A DNA stretch of 64,000 bases from Antennarius striatus (taxonomy: Eukaryota > Chordata > Actinopteri > Lophiiformes > Antennariidae), in contig NC_090780.1 of assembly GCF_040054535.1 (NCBI RefSeq), positions 11,002,501 to 11,066,500 of the forward strand, in the 5' to 3' direction. The notes under the pieces were generated by a model. That model was not told the origin of the DNA and ran no database searches. It saw only the letters and a list, made by a program, of their open reading frames with translations. The translations under genes and the position numbers were made by a program. Of this stretch, positions 11,301 through 55,514 are shown in pieces (position 1 is the first letter of the stretch; each line of letters starts with the position of its first letter).

Positions 11301-14300
11301 AAACGTAGCGCAATGCTGGATGTGTCAGCCAATAGAATGCGTGTACGGTACCACGTGACCGCCTACCAAAAATCTATAATGAGGTGAAGTTGCGAGTTTT
11401 CATCCGTGAATGCGCTTTGCACATTTATATGTCCAGTAGTTATGTTTAATAATAATATATGCCAACTCCTCCAAACATTATTTACTTTTCAATGTAAAGA
11501 AGGCTTTGATTCTTTTATTTGCAGAGCAAAAAGAAAAAACATTTTTGAAGGGGAAATCCTCAGCATTTCCATTCATCATAAAAAAACAAGCCAGAAAAGC
11601 CATGAAATAAATTATTTCTCTGACAATAATAAAAAAAAACATTGCAAAGCTTGATGTGCAATGACATCCCGAGTTCAGACACGAAGAATTACTATAGACA
11701 TAGAATCCACCTCCACCTTCCCAGCATTATTATGTTACACAATAAATAGGAACTGCAATGACAGCACCACATACCTCCTAGAATGCCATTTCCCTGAGAG
11801 GTGCTAGCTCCTGTTCCAGGTGCGTAGAATGTCTGGAACTCCTATTTTAGGGAAATAAATTGATATCTTGTTTTTAAGATTCAGGAAGTGGTTTAAAACA
11901 GCTTCAACTTAAGTCAGCTTATGTCAGCGGGTTCAAACCCCATCATTTCCAATGTGGCCTTTCTGTGAAGAGTTTGCATGTTGTCTCCGTGTCTGAATGG
12001 GTTTTCTCCGGGTTCTCCGGTTTCCCCCCATTATCAGGAAAAACATGCATCTAAGGAATATTGGGTCACATTGACCCGTAGTAGCGGCGCACCCAGGGTG
12101 CAGCGGCTCTAGACCAACTTTCCACCTGGCCTTTCAATTTCATTGTACCATCCCCGTGTATAATGACAAATAAAGCTCTTTGTCTTTGTTCTAATGGTGA
12201 AACAGATATTCAGCATTTAAATGTGACAGCCATTCTCATGTCTTTTCTGAAGTGATTCAAGCAGCAATACTGAGGTAATAGTAAATCAAATCAGTATGTA
12301 AAATAGAATTTACATTTATCTTTCTGTTGGCACAGCATGCCAAAAACTCAGTTTTTCCTAAATGTATAAAAAAGAAACAACTAAATTTATTCCAACCTGT
12401 GACATTGGATGATATCCTTCTTGCAGGTAGCTGTACTCTGACATTCCGTCTGCGCTCTGTTGTGGCTGAAAAGGTAAAGAATTATTCCGAGTCTGTTCCA
12501 CTGGTGATGACCAACAGCATATTAGCAGAAAATACTGACCTGACTTGAGGACCACTGGGCTGCAGCAATGGCCGTGCTGGCTACAGAAAAGGCACTGACA
12601 CGATTTCCATCAGGAAGTAAAAGGTCCCTAAAACAAAGATTTGCCATGAGAATCAAATGGTTAATATACAGTGAATTATCATCCCTCCCTAAAGTCATGC
12701 ATTATACACAACTGCACTCACTTTCTAGCGCTTTTAGCATAATCAACCCCAATGGTTTTTCCATCCAGTTTTAGGGGAGGCTGTAGTCCCTGTAAGATGG
12801 TCAGCAGCTGAGAGGCCTCCTGCGTAAAATGACAACGGAAGGTTTTAAGAGCTATGCAGTTTAAGACTGAACCAGTCCATTGAGGACAAAAAATGTAAAT
12901 ATTTATAGAGAAATATTAGTCAACTGAGGCCCACAAATAAGGGAGCAGTTGTAAATTCTGATTTGATGCTAACAGTGCAATAATTTTCATGCTTATGTGA
13001 CAGAAGTCTTTACCAGAGGAGACGACAGCTGAACAAAGGCAAAACCTCTGTTCTGGCCTGTCTGCTTGTCCTTGATGAGGCGAATGTTGTTTGATGCAAG
13101 ATTAGCATATGGTGCCAAGGCTGTCATGATGGCTTCTACGGTCGTCAGAGGAGCAATATTTCTCAAGATGATTGCTGTAAAGAAGAAAGTCCATGTGTAA
13201 ATCCAACCTGATTATTCAGATCTATTTTTTGTTCTGCATTAAGTCAGACATGGCATCAAAAAAACAAAAAAAAACAAAAACAACTTACTGTCACCACAAA
13301 AATCTCCGGTAGGTTGAGTTTCTGAAACTCCGGGATTATTGCCAGCTTCACCCTCTGCTAAGAAAATGACATAAAGGTGAACAGCATTAAAATAACATCA
13401 GAACTTGTTCTACCAATAAGAGTTGGAAATGAGGTATATTGTATGATGTTCAACTGTGGTGCTGAGAAAAAACCCGCATTTTACTTCCTCTGATATGGAT
13501 GTTGAGTATTTTACAGTTTTTCAAAAACTCAATCAAGAATTTTGGCATGTCCCTGTGTTTTGTAATGTAGCAAGGACAAAAATGCTTCATATCTGTGGAC
13601 CTGGTATGCATCTGACAAGGAGACAACAACACAAACTGTGTTGCCTCTGAGCACTGTTGACCCAGGTTGCCTGGATGTCTGTAGACACTGTCCTCTCGTT
13701 GCTTCAACTACTTACCAGCTTTGGCTGCTCCACACCTGAAGCACTTCAGCCTCCTCCGGAAATTGTACAGGCCACACTGCAAGTAACCGTTCACATCATT
13801 TTTATTATACACCTACTAACTCCTCAACAGTGCTGCCTCAGATAACAGGCCATCTACATTGGTGCAGCAGACCATACTCACCTGGGACACAAATGAACCT
13901 TTACCATTATTCCAATTTTGAGCGTACCATAAAACAAGTTACTATTATCTTATAGGACTGCATGTGTGAGGTGTTCTCTCTGGTGGTGTTTGGATAATGT
14001 AGTCATAAAAACAAGACATTAACTTACAGTGTTGCAGAGCCAGTCTTCATACTTGTTTCTGCTGTGACTGTAGTGCATGTCCACACTTTTGCCTTGGATG
14101 GTCAGACGTTTCTGAAAGAGGACAACAAAAATAAGTCAAGTGTTCTTGGCAATAATCTCATCAACAGAGCTAGCAGTGTTGGAAGGGAGAGAAGGGGAAG
14201 AGGGACCCCCATCAGATAGCCTTTGTATTAAAGACAAGACAAGCAAATGATGTATATGTGAGCATGATGTATGGAAGATTATTGAGGTGTTTGGGACCCG

Positions 14301-17143
14301 AGTGCCCAGGCTGAGCTGGAGCAAAGTGTACAATGTACCCTGACAGAGATCTCTGGCTGGTGTAAAAACAAGGGGGAGAGGGGATTTTTAAAAAAAAATC
14401 ACATAAACTGAGTAGCTTCAATATAAAGTCTGAATTTACGTTCAAGCCTGAAATACCACTGACAATTTCTCATTTAACAGGGTAAAGTTAGTGTGCTCTC
14501 TATCGTGAATACAGAATACTCGGAGATGATCTCACTAATTTCTACTGCCACTGAAATTAACTAAAACTTTAATATAAACAACACAATACTCATTTCTACT
14601 GATACATGAATTTTTTTTGCTCTGAAGCATAGTCCTTGAGGTTTTTCTTCCCAAAAAAAAAAAAAGGTCCTAACAGTTTCCACACAACTTATTGTGCACT
14701 TTGGTTGCCATTTGGAATATTTTTTCCAGATCCCCAAGATTAAAACTAGACTTGGCGATTGTGAAGCAACCTGATTGGTCTCCATCCATCGTGTAGCATC
14801 TTGCAAGTGATAAAAGTCCACGAAGGCGAAACCACGGCTTACACCTAGAGACAGCATTCAAATATAGACGGGAGGCGCGTTAGTTTAGAGTCCATGGGCA
14901 TATTATTCAAACTCTTCCACAAACTGCTTCACGACCCAGGCCCTGTTTGGTACACAATAGGCCACTCCTTAGGAGTTTTACCATAGCAAGACATCCAGGT
15001 GAACAGCACTGTTAAAACCACACCTAAAAGAAGTGTGTCTGCCAATTGACTTTCTAGAGTTGTTATTGTTGTTCTTACTTACCTCAGGACAGATCCTTAA
15101 TTAACTGGAATAATAAGCAGTGAATTAAGATTTTATATACTAACAATACTCTCAGAGTTGCTATGGGAAAATGGGTCTTGGAAGCAGATTGGCCTTATGG
15201 TCAAAGTCTGGAGGGAAGTCGAGGTCCATCACATCAGATTCTCACCTGTTTTCTTCTTCATCAGCCGAACATCAACTGGCTGCGGTCCCTCCAGATGGTC
15301 AATGGCAAAACGGATCTGAGTAAACAATGCAGATGGCTTTTAGGGACTGTGATTCAAAGGCATCAACACCACATGTTCTGAGTATTACTACACTGAAACT
15401 GTGATAGCAGTGTGTAAATTATGCTGTGTTGTCAGTTTTGAAAGGAATCGTACTGTGCCGGTTCAAAAGTTAGCATTTCCAGCCCTCTAAAATGCCACTG
15501 TTGCAAAAAGGTGTTATTCCTTAATATATTCATTATAATGGAACTAAAACAATTCTTTACATAGTTAGTGGTAGTCACACGTAAAACCAACTAAACAATA
15601 AAGCAAATGCAAAATGAACACTTACATCTTCCTCTGTGACATGAGGAGACAGACCCCAGAGCAGGATGGTCTTGCTCTTCTTCTCCTCCCCAAACTCCCT
15701 TCTGTAATCCTGATCTGGGTAGTCCCCATCTGATTGGTAACCATCTTCTGATCTATCGCCGGTACGCTTCCTTTCCCTTTGCTTTATATTTGTAGATATA
15801 AAAAGTTATTTGATTATGAGTGAATATACTACATATGTAGAAGGTGGTAAGTTACTGAATATAATTTTAATGACCTCTGGACTGTCTCTTGATCCTCTAC
15901 GATCTTCAAAACGATCGCTTCTTCTTTCATCATTCCAGCGCCGCATATTATGGTCACGCTCTTGGTCTCTCTCTCGCCTCTCACGCCATTCAGATTCATC
16001 TCGGGGCTGGTCTGAGCCATACCTACCGCTACGTTCTGTGCGACTAATCCTATTCAGGATGAAATTGAAAAGCAATATAAGAATTGGTAATAATAATCTG
16101 CAGTTATATTTATGAAGGTCAATATACACACAATTTTAGTCTGATCTTCTCTTGTGGTCTTTTACGGTTGGTGACTCAAAGTTTTACAACTTTACAACTA
16201 GAACCAAGGCAGTCAGACTGCAACATCATCATGACAAAATGGCTAAGGGGACAAAACATTAAGATTTTGGGCCCTTGGCCAGGAAACTCCCCAGATCCTA
16301 ATCCCATTGAGAACTTGTGGTCAATCCTCAAGAGGCGGGCGGACAATCAAAAAACCCACAAATTCTGAAAACCTCCCAGCACTGATTATGCAAGAATGGA
16401 CTGCAATCAGTCAGGATTTGGTCCAGAAGTTGATTAACAGCATGCCAGTGAGGATTGCAGAGGTCTTGAAAAAGAAGGGTCAACACTGCAAATATTGACT
16501 TATTACATGAATTCTGTGCAATTCCCAATAAAAGCTTTTGGAAGTGATGAAATACATTTCATTATAACATAGAAATATCTGAAAAAACACAGTAAAACTC
16601 TGAAGCAGCAGATTTTGTGAAAATGTATTATTTGTGTCATTCTCAAAACTTTTGGCCATGCTGTTAATGTGAAAAACATAAGCTGAACAAGTATGCAAAG
16701 AAGTGACAAGTTGGTTCGTGGTCACTCTCATTTCACACACACTAGAAGGGAAAACCTTCGGCTCTACCAAATAAGCTAAAACAGTTGTTGTCATTTAACT
16801 ATGGTGCTGTTTTTTTACACAACATTTTCATGAAGTCTTGCTATTCAACATTTTAAAATTTGCATCACATTCCATTCTCTGGAATGTCACTAGCAGAATG
16901 CAAAAGGTCGTGAGGGAGCATAGACGTGGTAAAACAATCGAGGTTGCGCCTTGGTTTGAACTATGGCAATGGTATGACTAATATATTTCAGTTACTGGGA
17001 GAATTTAAAAGAAGGTAATTTTAACACGACAGCGTCTCCCCTCCTGAGCAGAGAACACGCTTAAAGTTAGACCACAAATGATCCACGGCCGCCACAGAGA
17101 CTGGGCCTCATCTTAACGTTGCTCACCTTTTATCAGCTCCCAT
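8303..17143 (-). CDS. rbm5: RNA-binding protein 5 (splicing factor), 24 coding exons
   Basis: RBM5 is a nuclear splicing regulator that binds pre-spliceosomal complexes and controls exon choice. Coding exons, 5' to 3': 17143-17127, 16049-15875, 15781-15626, 15315-15246, 14844-14771, 14111-14028, 13776-13716, 13357-13289, 13174-13014, 12819-12722, 12627-12540, 12465-12397, 11841-11775, 11023-10923, 10837-10687, 10558-10467, 10368-10195, 10085-9945, 9502-9416, 9330-9148, 9030-8956, 8863-8763, 8670-8541, 8428-8303. All introns are GT-AG and the sum, 2550 nt, joins in frame to 849 residues (human about 815). Domains: Arg-rich N-terminus; RRM1 ~100-175; RanBP2 zinc finger ~186-212 (four Cys); RRM2 ~236-320; OCRE Tyr repeats ~483-535; C2H2 finger ~680-705; G-patch ~768-812. 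A non-coding first exon probably ends at 17383. The linker after OCRE and the intact acidic AAYSGDSD segment favour RBM5 over the paralogue RBM10. The exon at 15875 uses a weak donor (GAG|gtcatt). Confidence 0.95.
11082..11424. mobile_element. Tigger/pogo-like MITE in an rbm5 intron
   Basis: A ~340-bp repeat lies in the rbm5 intron between the exons at 11841-11775 and 11023-10923. It is about 75-80% similar by eye, and in the same orientation, to the copy at 51340-51692. Its left end (AGTGCGCCCTCATTACTCGC) resembles Tigger/pogo inverted termini. No transposase frame is present, so it is non-autonomous. Its own right terminus has decayed; the other copy defines the ends better. Confidence 0.6.
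11925..12180 (+). mobile_element. Degenerate tRNA-derived SINE in an rbm5 intron
   Basis: The segment contains a B-box-like GGGTTCAAACCCC, then the fish SINE body with GTTTGCATGTTGTCTCCGTG and CTCCGGGTTCTCCGG. The same body recurs at 42883, 50648 and 52465. A real tRNA gene is excluded because no cloverleaf can be drawn. The A-box is poorly preserved. Confidence 0.6.
16195..16666 (+). mobile_element. Tc1/mariner transposase 3' fragment in an rbm5 intron
   Basis: Frames at 16200-16500 encode the C-terminal part of a Tc1-like DDE transposase, with a [19 protein letters not shown] segment. That segment carries the Asn-Pro-Ile-Glu-Asn signature containing the last catalytic Glu. A frameshift near 16360 splits the frame. 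The right end reads CAAAACTTTTGGCCATGCTGT, a typical Tc1-like inverted terminus. The left half, including the DNA-binding domain, is missing. It lies in the first coding intron of rbm5 on the opposite strand and is inactive. Confidence 0.8.
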
Positions 17144-18556
17144 GACTGAGTTCTGCATTCAAAGGCTCTAATAAACGAAAAACAAGAACACGTACTTTCA
17201 AATTCACAATACGGTGTTTGTCTTTAGTTTATGGCGGTTAAAAATATTTTAATTGGCAGACTCAAACACGGCAAAATGAAGGACGATAGATTTTAACATG
17301 GAGTCAGACCGTTAAAACTCAGATGCGCGAACACTTCGCATCAGATTGCTTCAAATTCAAACCGCGATGTACAATAACTTACCTAGGTACTTGTTCAATA
17401 TATAACTTCTCGCTAGTAATGCGTCAAATTGATGGAAACAGTGTGGGGAACAAGATTCATCTCACAATTGTTCACTAACGGCAGACACAATTCTACGACA
17501 CCTTCTTTGTCCCAAAATGCATTGCGATTTCACGCAATGTATCATGGGAAAATCTTTTTTTTCCCTGAAGTTATCTTACAGGAAGAAATTGGCCCTTTGT
17601 CTTGTCTTTACATATTCTGACTTATCTGTTTTTATTGAAGTTAGATACGTTTAAATATGGGTTACAGCTGTGGCTTAGTTCACCGAAGGAAGCATTCAAA
17701 GTGAACACAGTGTTTTGATTTATTGCGTTTGCAGTAATACCTGAAAGCTTCTACTAAGGGCGAATTTTACCTCAAAGTATCCGCCATTTTACAGCCTGCA
17801 CCATTTAGTTTATTTCATCAGCAGTTCGATGTTAGTTCTTATTGAGCTGTTATTATTGATTTGAACATTTTTTTGAATTGGCATTAGTTTTCAGTACATT
17901 AAAAATCACAAAATGACACAAAATTGTATGATTTCCATTTCTGTCAAGGTTTATTATGAGCAGATCCGCTTACAGCAAACTCAATTCCTGTACTCAGCCT
18001 AATTCCAAAACTATACCAATTCTGAAGAAACATTTTAGTTTCTGTAACCGGGTGTTCAAAACTGTCATCACTGTTGTGCAAACTCACCATTTGGAATAGT
18101 GAATAGTGGAATAATGATCCACGTGTCAAACAGTACATCGATGTGGTGTTCCCTTATAATTCACAAGACCCTCCTTTGCAAAATGAGAGGCAAATTTGTA
18201 GAATAAATTGCTATGTGTAAGCCAAGTCACAATATTGCTCATTTTTTCATCCCAATACTATGGGTTTATGTATACTGTATGTGTAATCAGCTTCTTTGCT
18301 GTCCAGCTAATTGCTACAGCACATTTTTGTGCTTATTGTTCACTATATTACTAACTTCCTATAAACATTACACTTACTGCTGCTTCCCAGGACACACTTT
18401 TGGAAGAGATTCTGAATCTCCTTGAGAATTCTGTTCCCCAAAAAAAAGAAAAAAGGATTCTTAAAAATGACAGTAATTGAAACTAAAATTGCTTGTGTCT
18501 ATCAAGCTTAATTTGACCAAGATAAATTAAACATGGCACAGATATATCATCTAATG

Positions 18557-18562
18557 TTTATT
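18557..18562 (-). terminator. brk1: Polyadenylation signal of brk1 (AATAAA)
   Basis: TTTATT on the plus strand gives AATAAA on the gene strand about 410 bases after the brk1 stop. Another AATAAA at 18766-18771 could be used instead and would give a shorter 3' UTR. Confidence 0.4.
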
Positions 18563-18973
18563 ATAGTATTTAAATCCAGAAACATTACCAAACAGTTACT
18601 TGTGAAAACAGATCTTCGACTACATAATCACTTTCTCAACTTGGCACAAAGTTCCATATTTCAGATGTGGCAATGACAATGTATCCACTCAGAACAAGGT
18701 GTTCTGATACCAGATCCATGATTGAGCTGCACACTATTTTAAAACCAATACTTATGAGGTTGATTTTTATTTGCAAAAATTGATCATACTTGAGTCAGCA
18801 TCCCGTAAAACAGACCCATTTACAAATGTAACATGAGAAGAAACAAAAAAAGTCTGTCACAAAATATAAAATTGGTCCACATGGCCCCAAAAAAATGGAG
18901 GGTGGAATCCATCACGCTTCTTTCCAAATATATAGGGTGAGAGGGGCGATAATGTACATATCTAGATCAGGAT

Positions 18974-19846
18974 CTAGGTCAAAGTCTCTCCTTTTGTCAC
19001 CTGCAATGAAAAAAACAACATTTATATAAATGTAACTATTTGAATAAGCAACAACGCTGGACGAATTATATTTCAACGCATTATACTCACTCTCGCTTCT
19101 ATATATTCAATTCTCCTCTCCAAAGCTGTCAGCTTCTCGTTGAGAGTAGCCAGCCGGGATCGACAGGACATATCTGTTAATGAAAAGAATATAACTTGTA
19201 ACCGTCCGCAGTGTTGACACATCATGACACGGGACATATCTTAAAGTCATTCCTAACGACGTCCTGTCGCAATGTCAACAATAAATATGTTACAGGATGA
19301 CGGCTGTCGACATAGCATCACTGAGCAAAAACAACGAGTTCACTGCGGATGGAGGGGCCTGACGGTCTGTAGCTGTACCAACATGTAAATTCTCTACTCT
19401 CTAAAGCAATGGTTTACACTTTGGCTGTTAACAAAGTGAGTAAGGTACAACATGATCACACGAAAGTGACAAGGATGCCGAGGTGTAAATCAAAACTGTC
19501 AAGTAGCATAAATGCTAACTAGGAGTGGCCATTGAAAACATCAACATCAGTGCTAGCGGCCGCAGCAGAGCTAGCTAGCTAGCTAGCAGAGTTAGCTAGC
19601 TAGCTAGCAGAGTTAGCTAGCTAGCTAGCAGAGTTAGCTAGCTAGCTAGCGGAGCTAGCTGTGCGGTGTCTATGCAAGATAACCCTTAATGCTAGTCTTT
19701 TACGCAAAATTATTTGTTGGAAGCTTACCAAACGAGTTTAGAAAGTCCGCGATTTTTTTAATGCTGCTGGTAATTACTTCTATGTACTCTCGGTTCGCCC
19801 AGTCCTGGTGAATCTCTCTTTGCACTGGATCTTCCTGACCAGCCAT
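18974..19846 (-). CDS. brk1: BRICK1 (HSPC300), WAVE complex subunit
   Basis: BRK1 is the smallest subunit of the WAVE regulatory complex, which links Rac signalling to Arp2/3-driven actin assembly in the cytoplasm. Coding exons are 19846-19729, 19173-19091 and 19000-18974 (118, 83 and 27 nt). All borders are GT-AG and they join to exactly 75 residues, the family's standard length. The protein starts [20 protein letters not shown] and is one long amphipathic helix, as expected for its place in the WAVE heterotrimer. An upstream in-frame Met at 19939 would add a Gly-rich leader; I chose 19846 because it matches the conserved start. The gene lies head to tail between gpx1 and rbm5. Intron 1 carries a GCTAGC minisatellite. 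Confidence 0.96.
19567..19662. repeat. GCTAGC-rich minisatellite in brk1 intron 1
   Basis: About four tandem copies of a ~21-bp unit made of AGAG/AGTT plus three to four CTAG steps. Each unit contains overlapping self-complementary GCTAGC hexamers, so each arm can fold on itself. The tract is wholly intronic. Confidence 0.9.
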
Positions 19847-20540
19847 GTTGGAACAGTTCGGTGTCTCTGCCCGTTTCAAACCAGGAAGCTCATCACCGCT
19901 GGCTGTGTGGCCACCCATACCAATGATTCCTAAAGTCACTTGTTATTAAACTAAATCGTAATCCAACAACTGATTCGGTTACAGTTGCATAAAAATCAAC
20001 AGGTTGAAGGGCTGGGGTAATAGTGTTTTAATGCAGAAATAAACAGAAGGTGAGGTCATGCATTCACTTTTCAGTTCTTATGATCAAAATAGAGACTTTA
20101 CAGAATGTCCTACTGCACAACAGTAATGCTGTCAATTGTTGCTGCATCAGTCTGTAAACACCAATCGAACGTAGCAGCTGATTTAAACACAATGGGGACG
20201 TTTGCATTGTAAACTTTATCATAATACATACATTTTAGTTATCATTCAAATACATAAATTAAGTGCATAGTCAGACACTGGAGTAAACGGCAACGTGCCT
20301 CTGGAAAGTACAATGTAGCTTTACTGCTTCCTTTTCACCACTGAATGAAAGCAACAGGAAGAATCTCTGATCACAGCTTTGATTGATATTTGTCACAAAG
20401 TATTTTACAAAACAAACTATTATGTCAGTCAAGACTGACAGATTAACAATTAAACACAGCAAATATATTCCAAAACTGTGTGTGTGGATTTGTGTTTAAA
20501 TGCATTGTTCACAAATGACAACATGATATTTGTTTCTTCC

Positions 20541-20546
20541 TTTATT
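20541..20546 (-). terminator. gpx1: Polyadenylation signal of gpx1 (AATAAA)
   Basis: AATAAA on the gene strand lies about 50 bases beyond the SECIS-like hairpin and about 210 bases after the gpx1 stop, so the hairpin stays inside the mature 3' UTR. Confidence 0.6.
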
Positions 20547-20592
20547 TGCATTCGGTGTTATACACAAAGACCAAGTCAGTCTTTACATTTTT

Positions 20593-20635
20593 ATCAGAAT
20601 CTCTTCTCACAAAAGGTTTCAAAGAGTATCTTCAT
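20593..20635 (-). promoter_or_regulatory. SECIS element in the gpx1 3' UTR
   Basis: Read on the gene strand, the order is ATGA (20635-20632), a helix arm, an apical loop holding AAA (20619-20617), the complementary arm and TGAT (20596-20593). The arms GATACTCTT and AAGAGATTC pair at 7 of 9 positions. This matches the eukaryotic SECIS core (AUGA / AA / UGA quartet), which recruits SBP2 so that UGA is read as selenocysteine. The placement, 119 bases after the gpx1 stop and before the polyadenylation signal, fits its job. The fold was drawn by eye. Confidence 0.85.
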
Positions 20636-20753
20636 TGAGTAAAGAGACTGAAAAACCTTTTGCGTACAGCACCGTACTACATTACAAACATAATCCTTTC
20701 AAAACCATGCAGTTTTGTCATAATTAATTTCATTAACAGCCAGCCCTAGTATG

Positions 20754-21493
20754 TTATGATTCTCTTTTGACCCTCTTAAGTAGCTCTTTGATATCTGCCT
20801 GTATGTCAATGGTGGGGAAATGTCTGCTGTAACGTTTGTAAGGCTCGCCATCAGGACTGACCAGGAACTTCTCAAAGTTCCAGGAGACATCATTCCTTCT
20901 GACAGGACTCCATATGATAGATTTTGGATCAGTCATGAGAGAGATGGCGTCATCACTGGGGTATGGAAGCTTTTCCTTCAGATAAGTAAACAATGGGTGG
21001 GCATTATCTCCATTCACCTCCACTTTTTCAAGGAGCTTGAACTCCGGCGCATAGCCATTTCCTGGACGAACATATTTCAGAGATTTCAAGATTTCATCAT
21101 TCTTGCTGTTCTCCTGGAATGTGAAGCAGCAACAGTTAACACTCTGGTTGTGTACATATATATAACAAATGATGATGTGATGATGAAAAATCACATTTAA
21201 GATGGTTTAGATTCCCAATAATCACATTTTGATTAGAAAGTGACTTTTGAATCCACATTATGGCTCACCTGATGTCCAAACTGATTACAGGGAACACCCA
21301 GAATGACGAGGCCTTCAGGGGAGAAACGACCGTGGAGCTCGTTCATCTGAGTGAAGTCCCTGGTGGTCGTTCCTCAAAGAGACGCCACATTCTCTACCAG
21401 AACAACTTTCCCCTTCAGGCTCGAGAAATCGAAGATCTCTCCAGACAGCAGCCTGGCTGTCAGGTTGTAAAACCTCTTCACGTTCCGAACCAT
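20754..21493 (-). CDS. gpx1: Glutathione peroxidase 1, selenoprotein
   Basis: This enzyme reduces hydrogen peroxide and organic hydroperoxides with glutathione in cytosol and mitochondria. Exon 1 is 21493-21269 (225 nt) and exon 2 is 21113-20754 (360 nt). The intron is GT-AG in phase 0, and the product has 194 residues. The catalytic selenocysteine is the in-frame TGA at 21376-21374, residue 40, in the active-site context VASL-U-GTTTRDF. A naive translation stops there. Other GPX landmarks are NQFGHQ at the exon 1 end (the Gln and nearby Trp complete the active site), [18 protein letters not shown] and a final Lys/Arg-rich helix. The substrate-binding residues match cytosolic GPX1 rather than the short GPX4 form. 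A SECIS hairpin follows in the 3' UTR. Which teleost copy (a or b) this is cannot be told. Confidence 0.96.
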
Positions 21494-21600
21494 TGTCAGG
21501 AAGTCGAGACTGCGTCAGAAAAAGTCCGGCCAACCTCCAATTTATCGGTAATCTTCAGGTCCAACCCTCAAGGGGTGACCGGACCAGCCTCGCCCTCCCT

Positions 21601-21650
21601 GCCCCTCCTCTCTCTCTCTCTCCCCCATCCCTCTTTCTCTCTGTCTCTCT
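21601..21650. repeat. CT-rich microsatellite upstream of gpx1
   Basis: An imperfect (CT)n tract about 110-160 bases upstream of the gpx1 start codon. It abuts the foldback palindromes. Confidence 0.8.
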
Positions 21651-21719
21651 CTTGCTTTCTTGATTCCATCAAGAAAGCAAGAGATTACATTACCTTGATT
21701 CCATCAAGGTAATGTAATC
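21651..21719. repeat. Two adjacent perfect foldback palindromes
   Basis: Hairpin 1 (21651-21681) has perfect 14-bp arms. Hairpin 2 (21683-21719) has perfect 17-bp arms. Both have the same three-base loop TCC and share the 15-base core CTTGATTCCATCAAG, while their outer arms differ. They are one base apart and lie about 160-230 bases upstream of the gpx1 start. Confidence 0.95.
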
Positions 21720-22158
21720 ATACAGTGTTGGACTGTTAGATATGAATCAGTAACCAAACAGTCCATGGTTCTTAACGGTCTACTGCCCTCTCTCCCCCCT
21801 TCCCCATTGCCTTAACCCTTGATATCTCCGAATGGTTAAATGTAGTACAGATAAATTACAATAATAAAATTTTATAGAGAAATATCTCCATTGCCTTTTT
21901 TTAAAAATTTATTTCTTTTACAAGTTTACTTGGTATACCCTCCTCACCCCTTCCCCATTAATGGTACTTTCCAGGAAGTCCTGAACAATCTACATTGATT
22001 ACGGTTATATTAAATATCTGTGGGTGTGATACGGTATATCTATACTTTAAGGACAACGACATCGATCAATGACGCTTAACTTGACTTTTTATCATACACA
22101 CCAAACGCGGTAAAGTGCTCAGAGGAATTTTTAAACTTAAGGTTCCAGCTCCTGTCAG

Positions 22159-55514
<33,356 letters not shown>

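Noticed and set aside
19846-19939. Upstream in-frame Met extending brk1 by about 30 residues
   Set aside because: BRK1 is a fixed 75-residue family, and the conserved MAGQED start is at 19846.
21315-21533. 72-codon minus-strand frame over gpx1 exon 1
   Set aside because: It is an off-frame shadow; the true frame reads through TGA as selenocysteine and matches GPX1.
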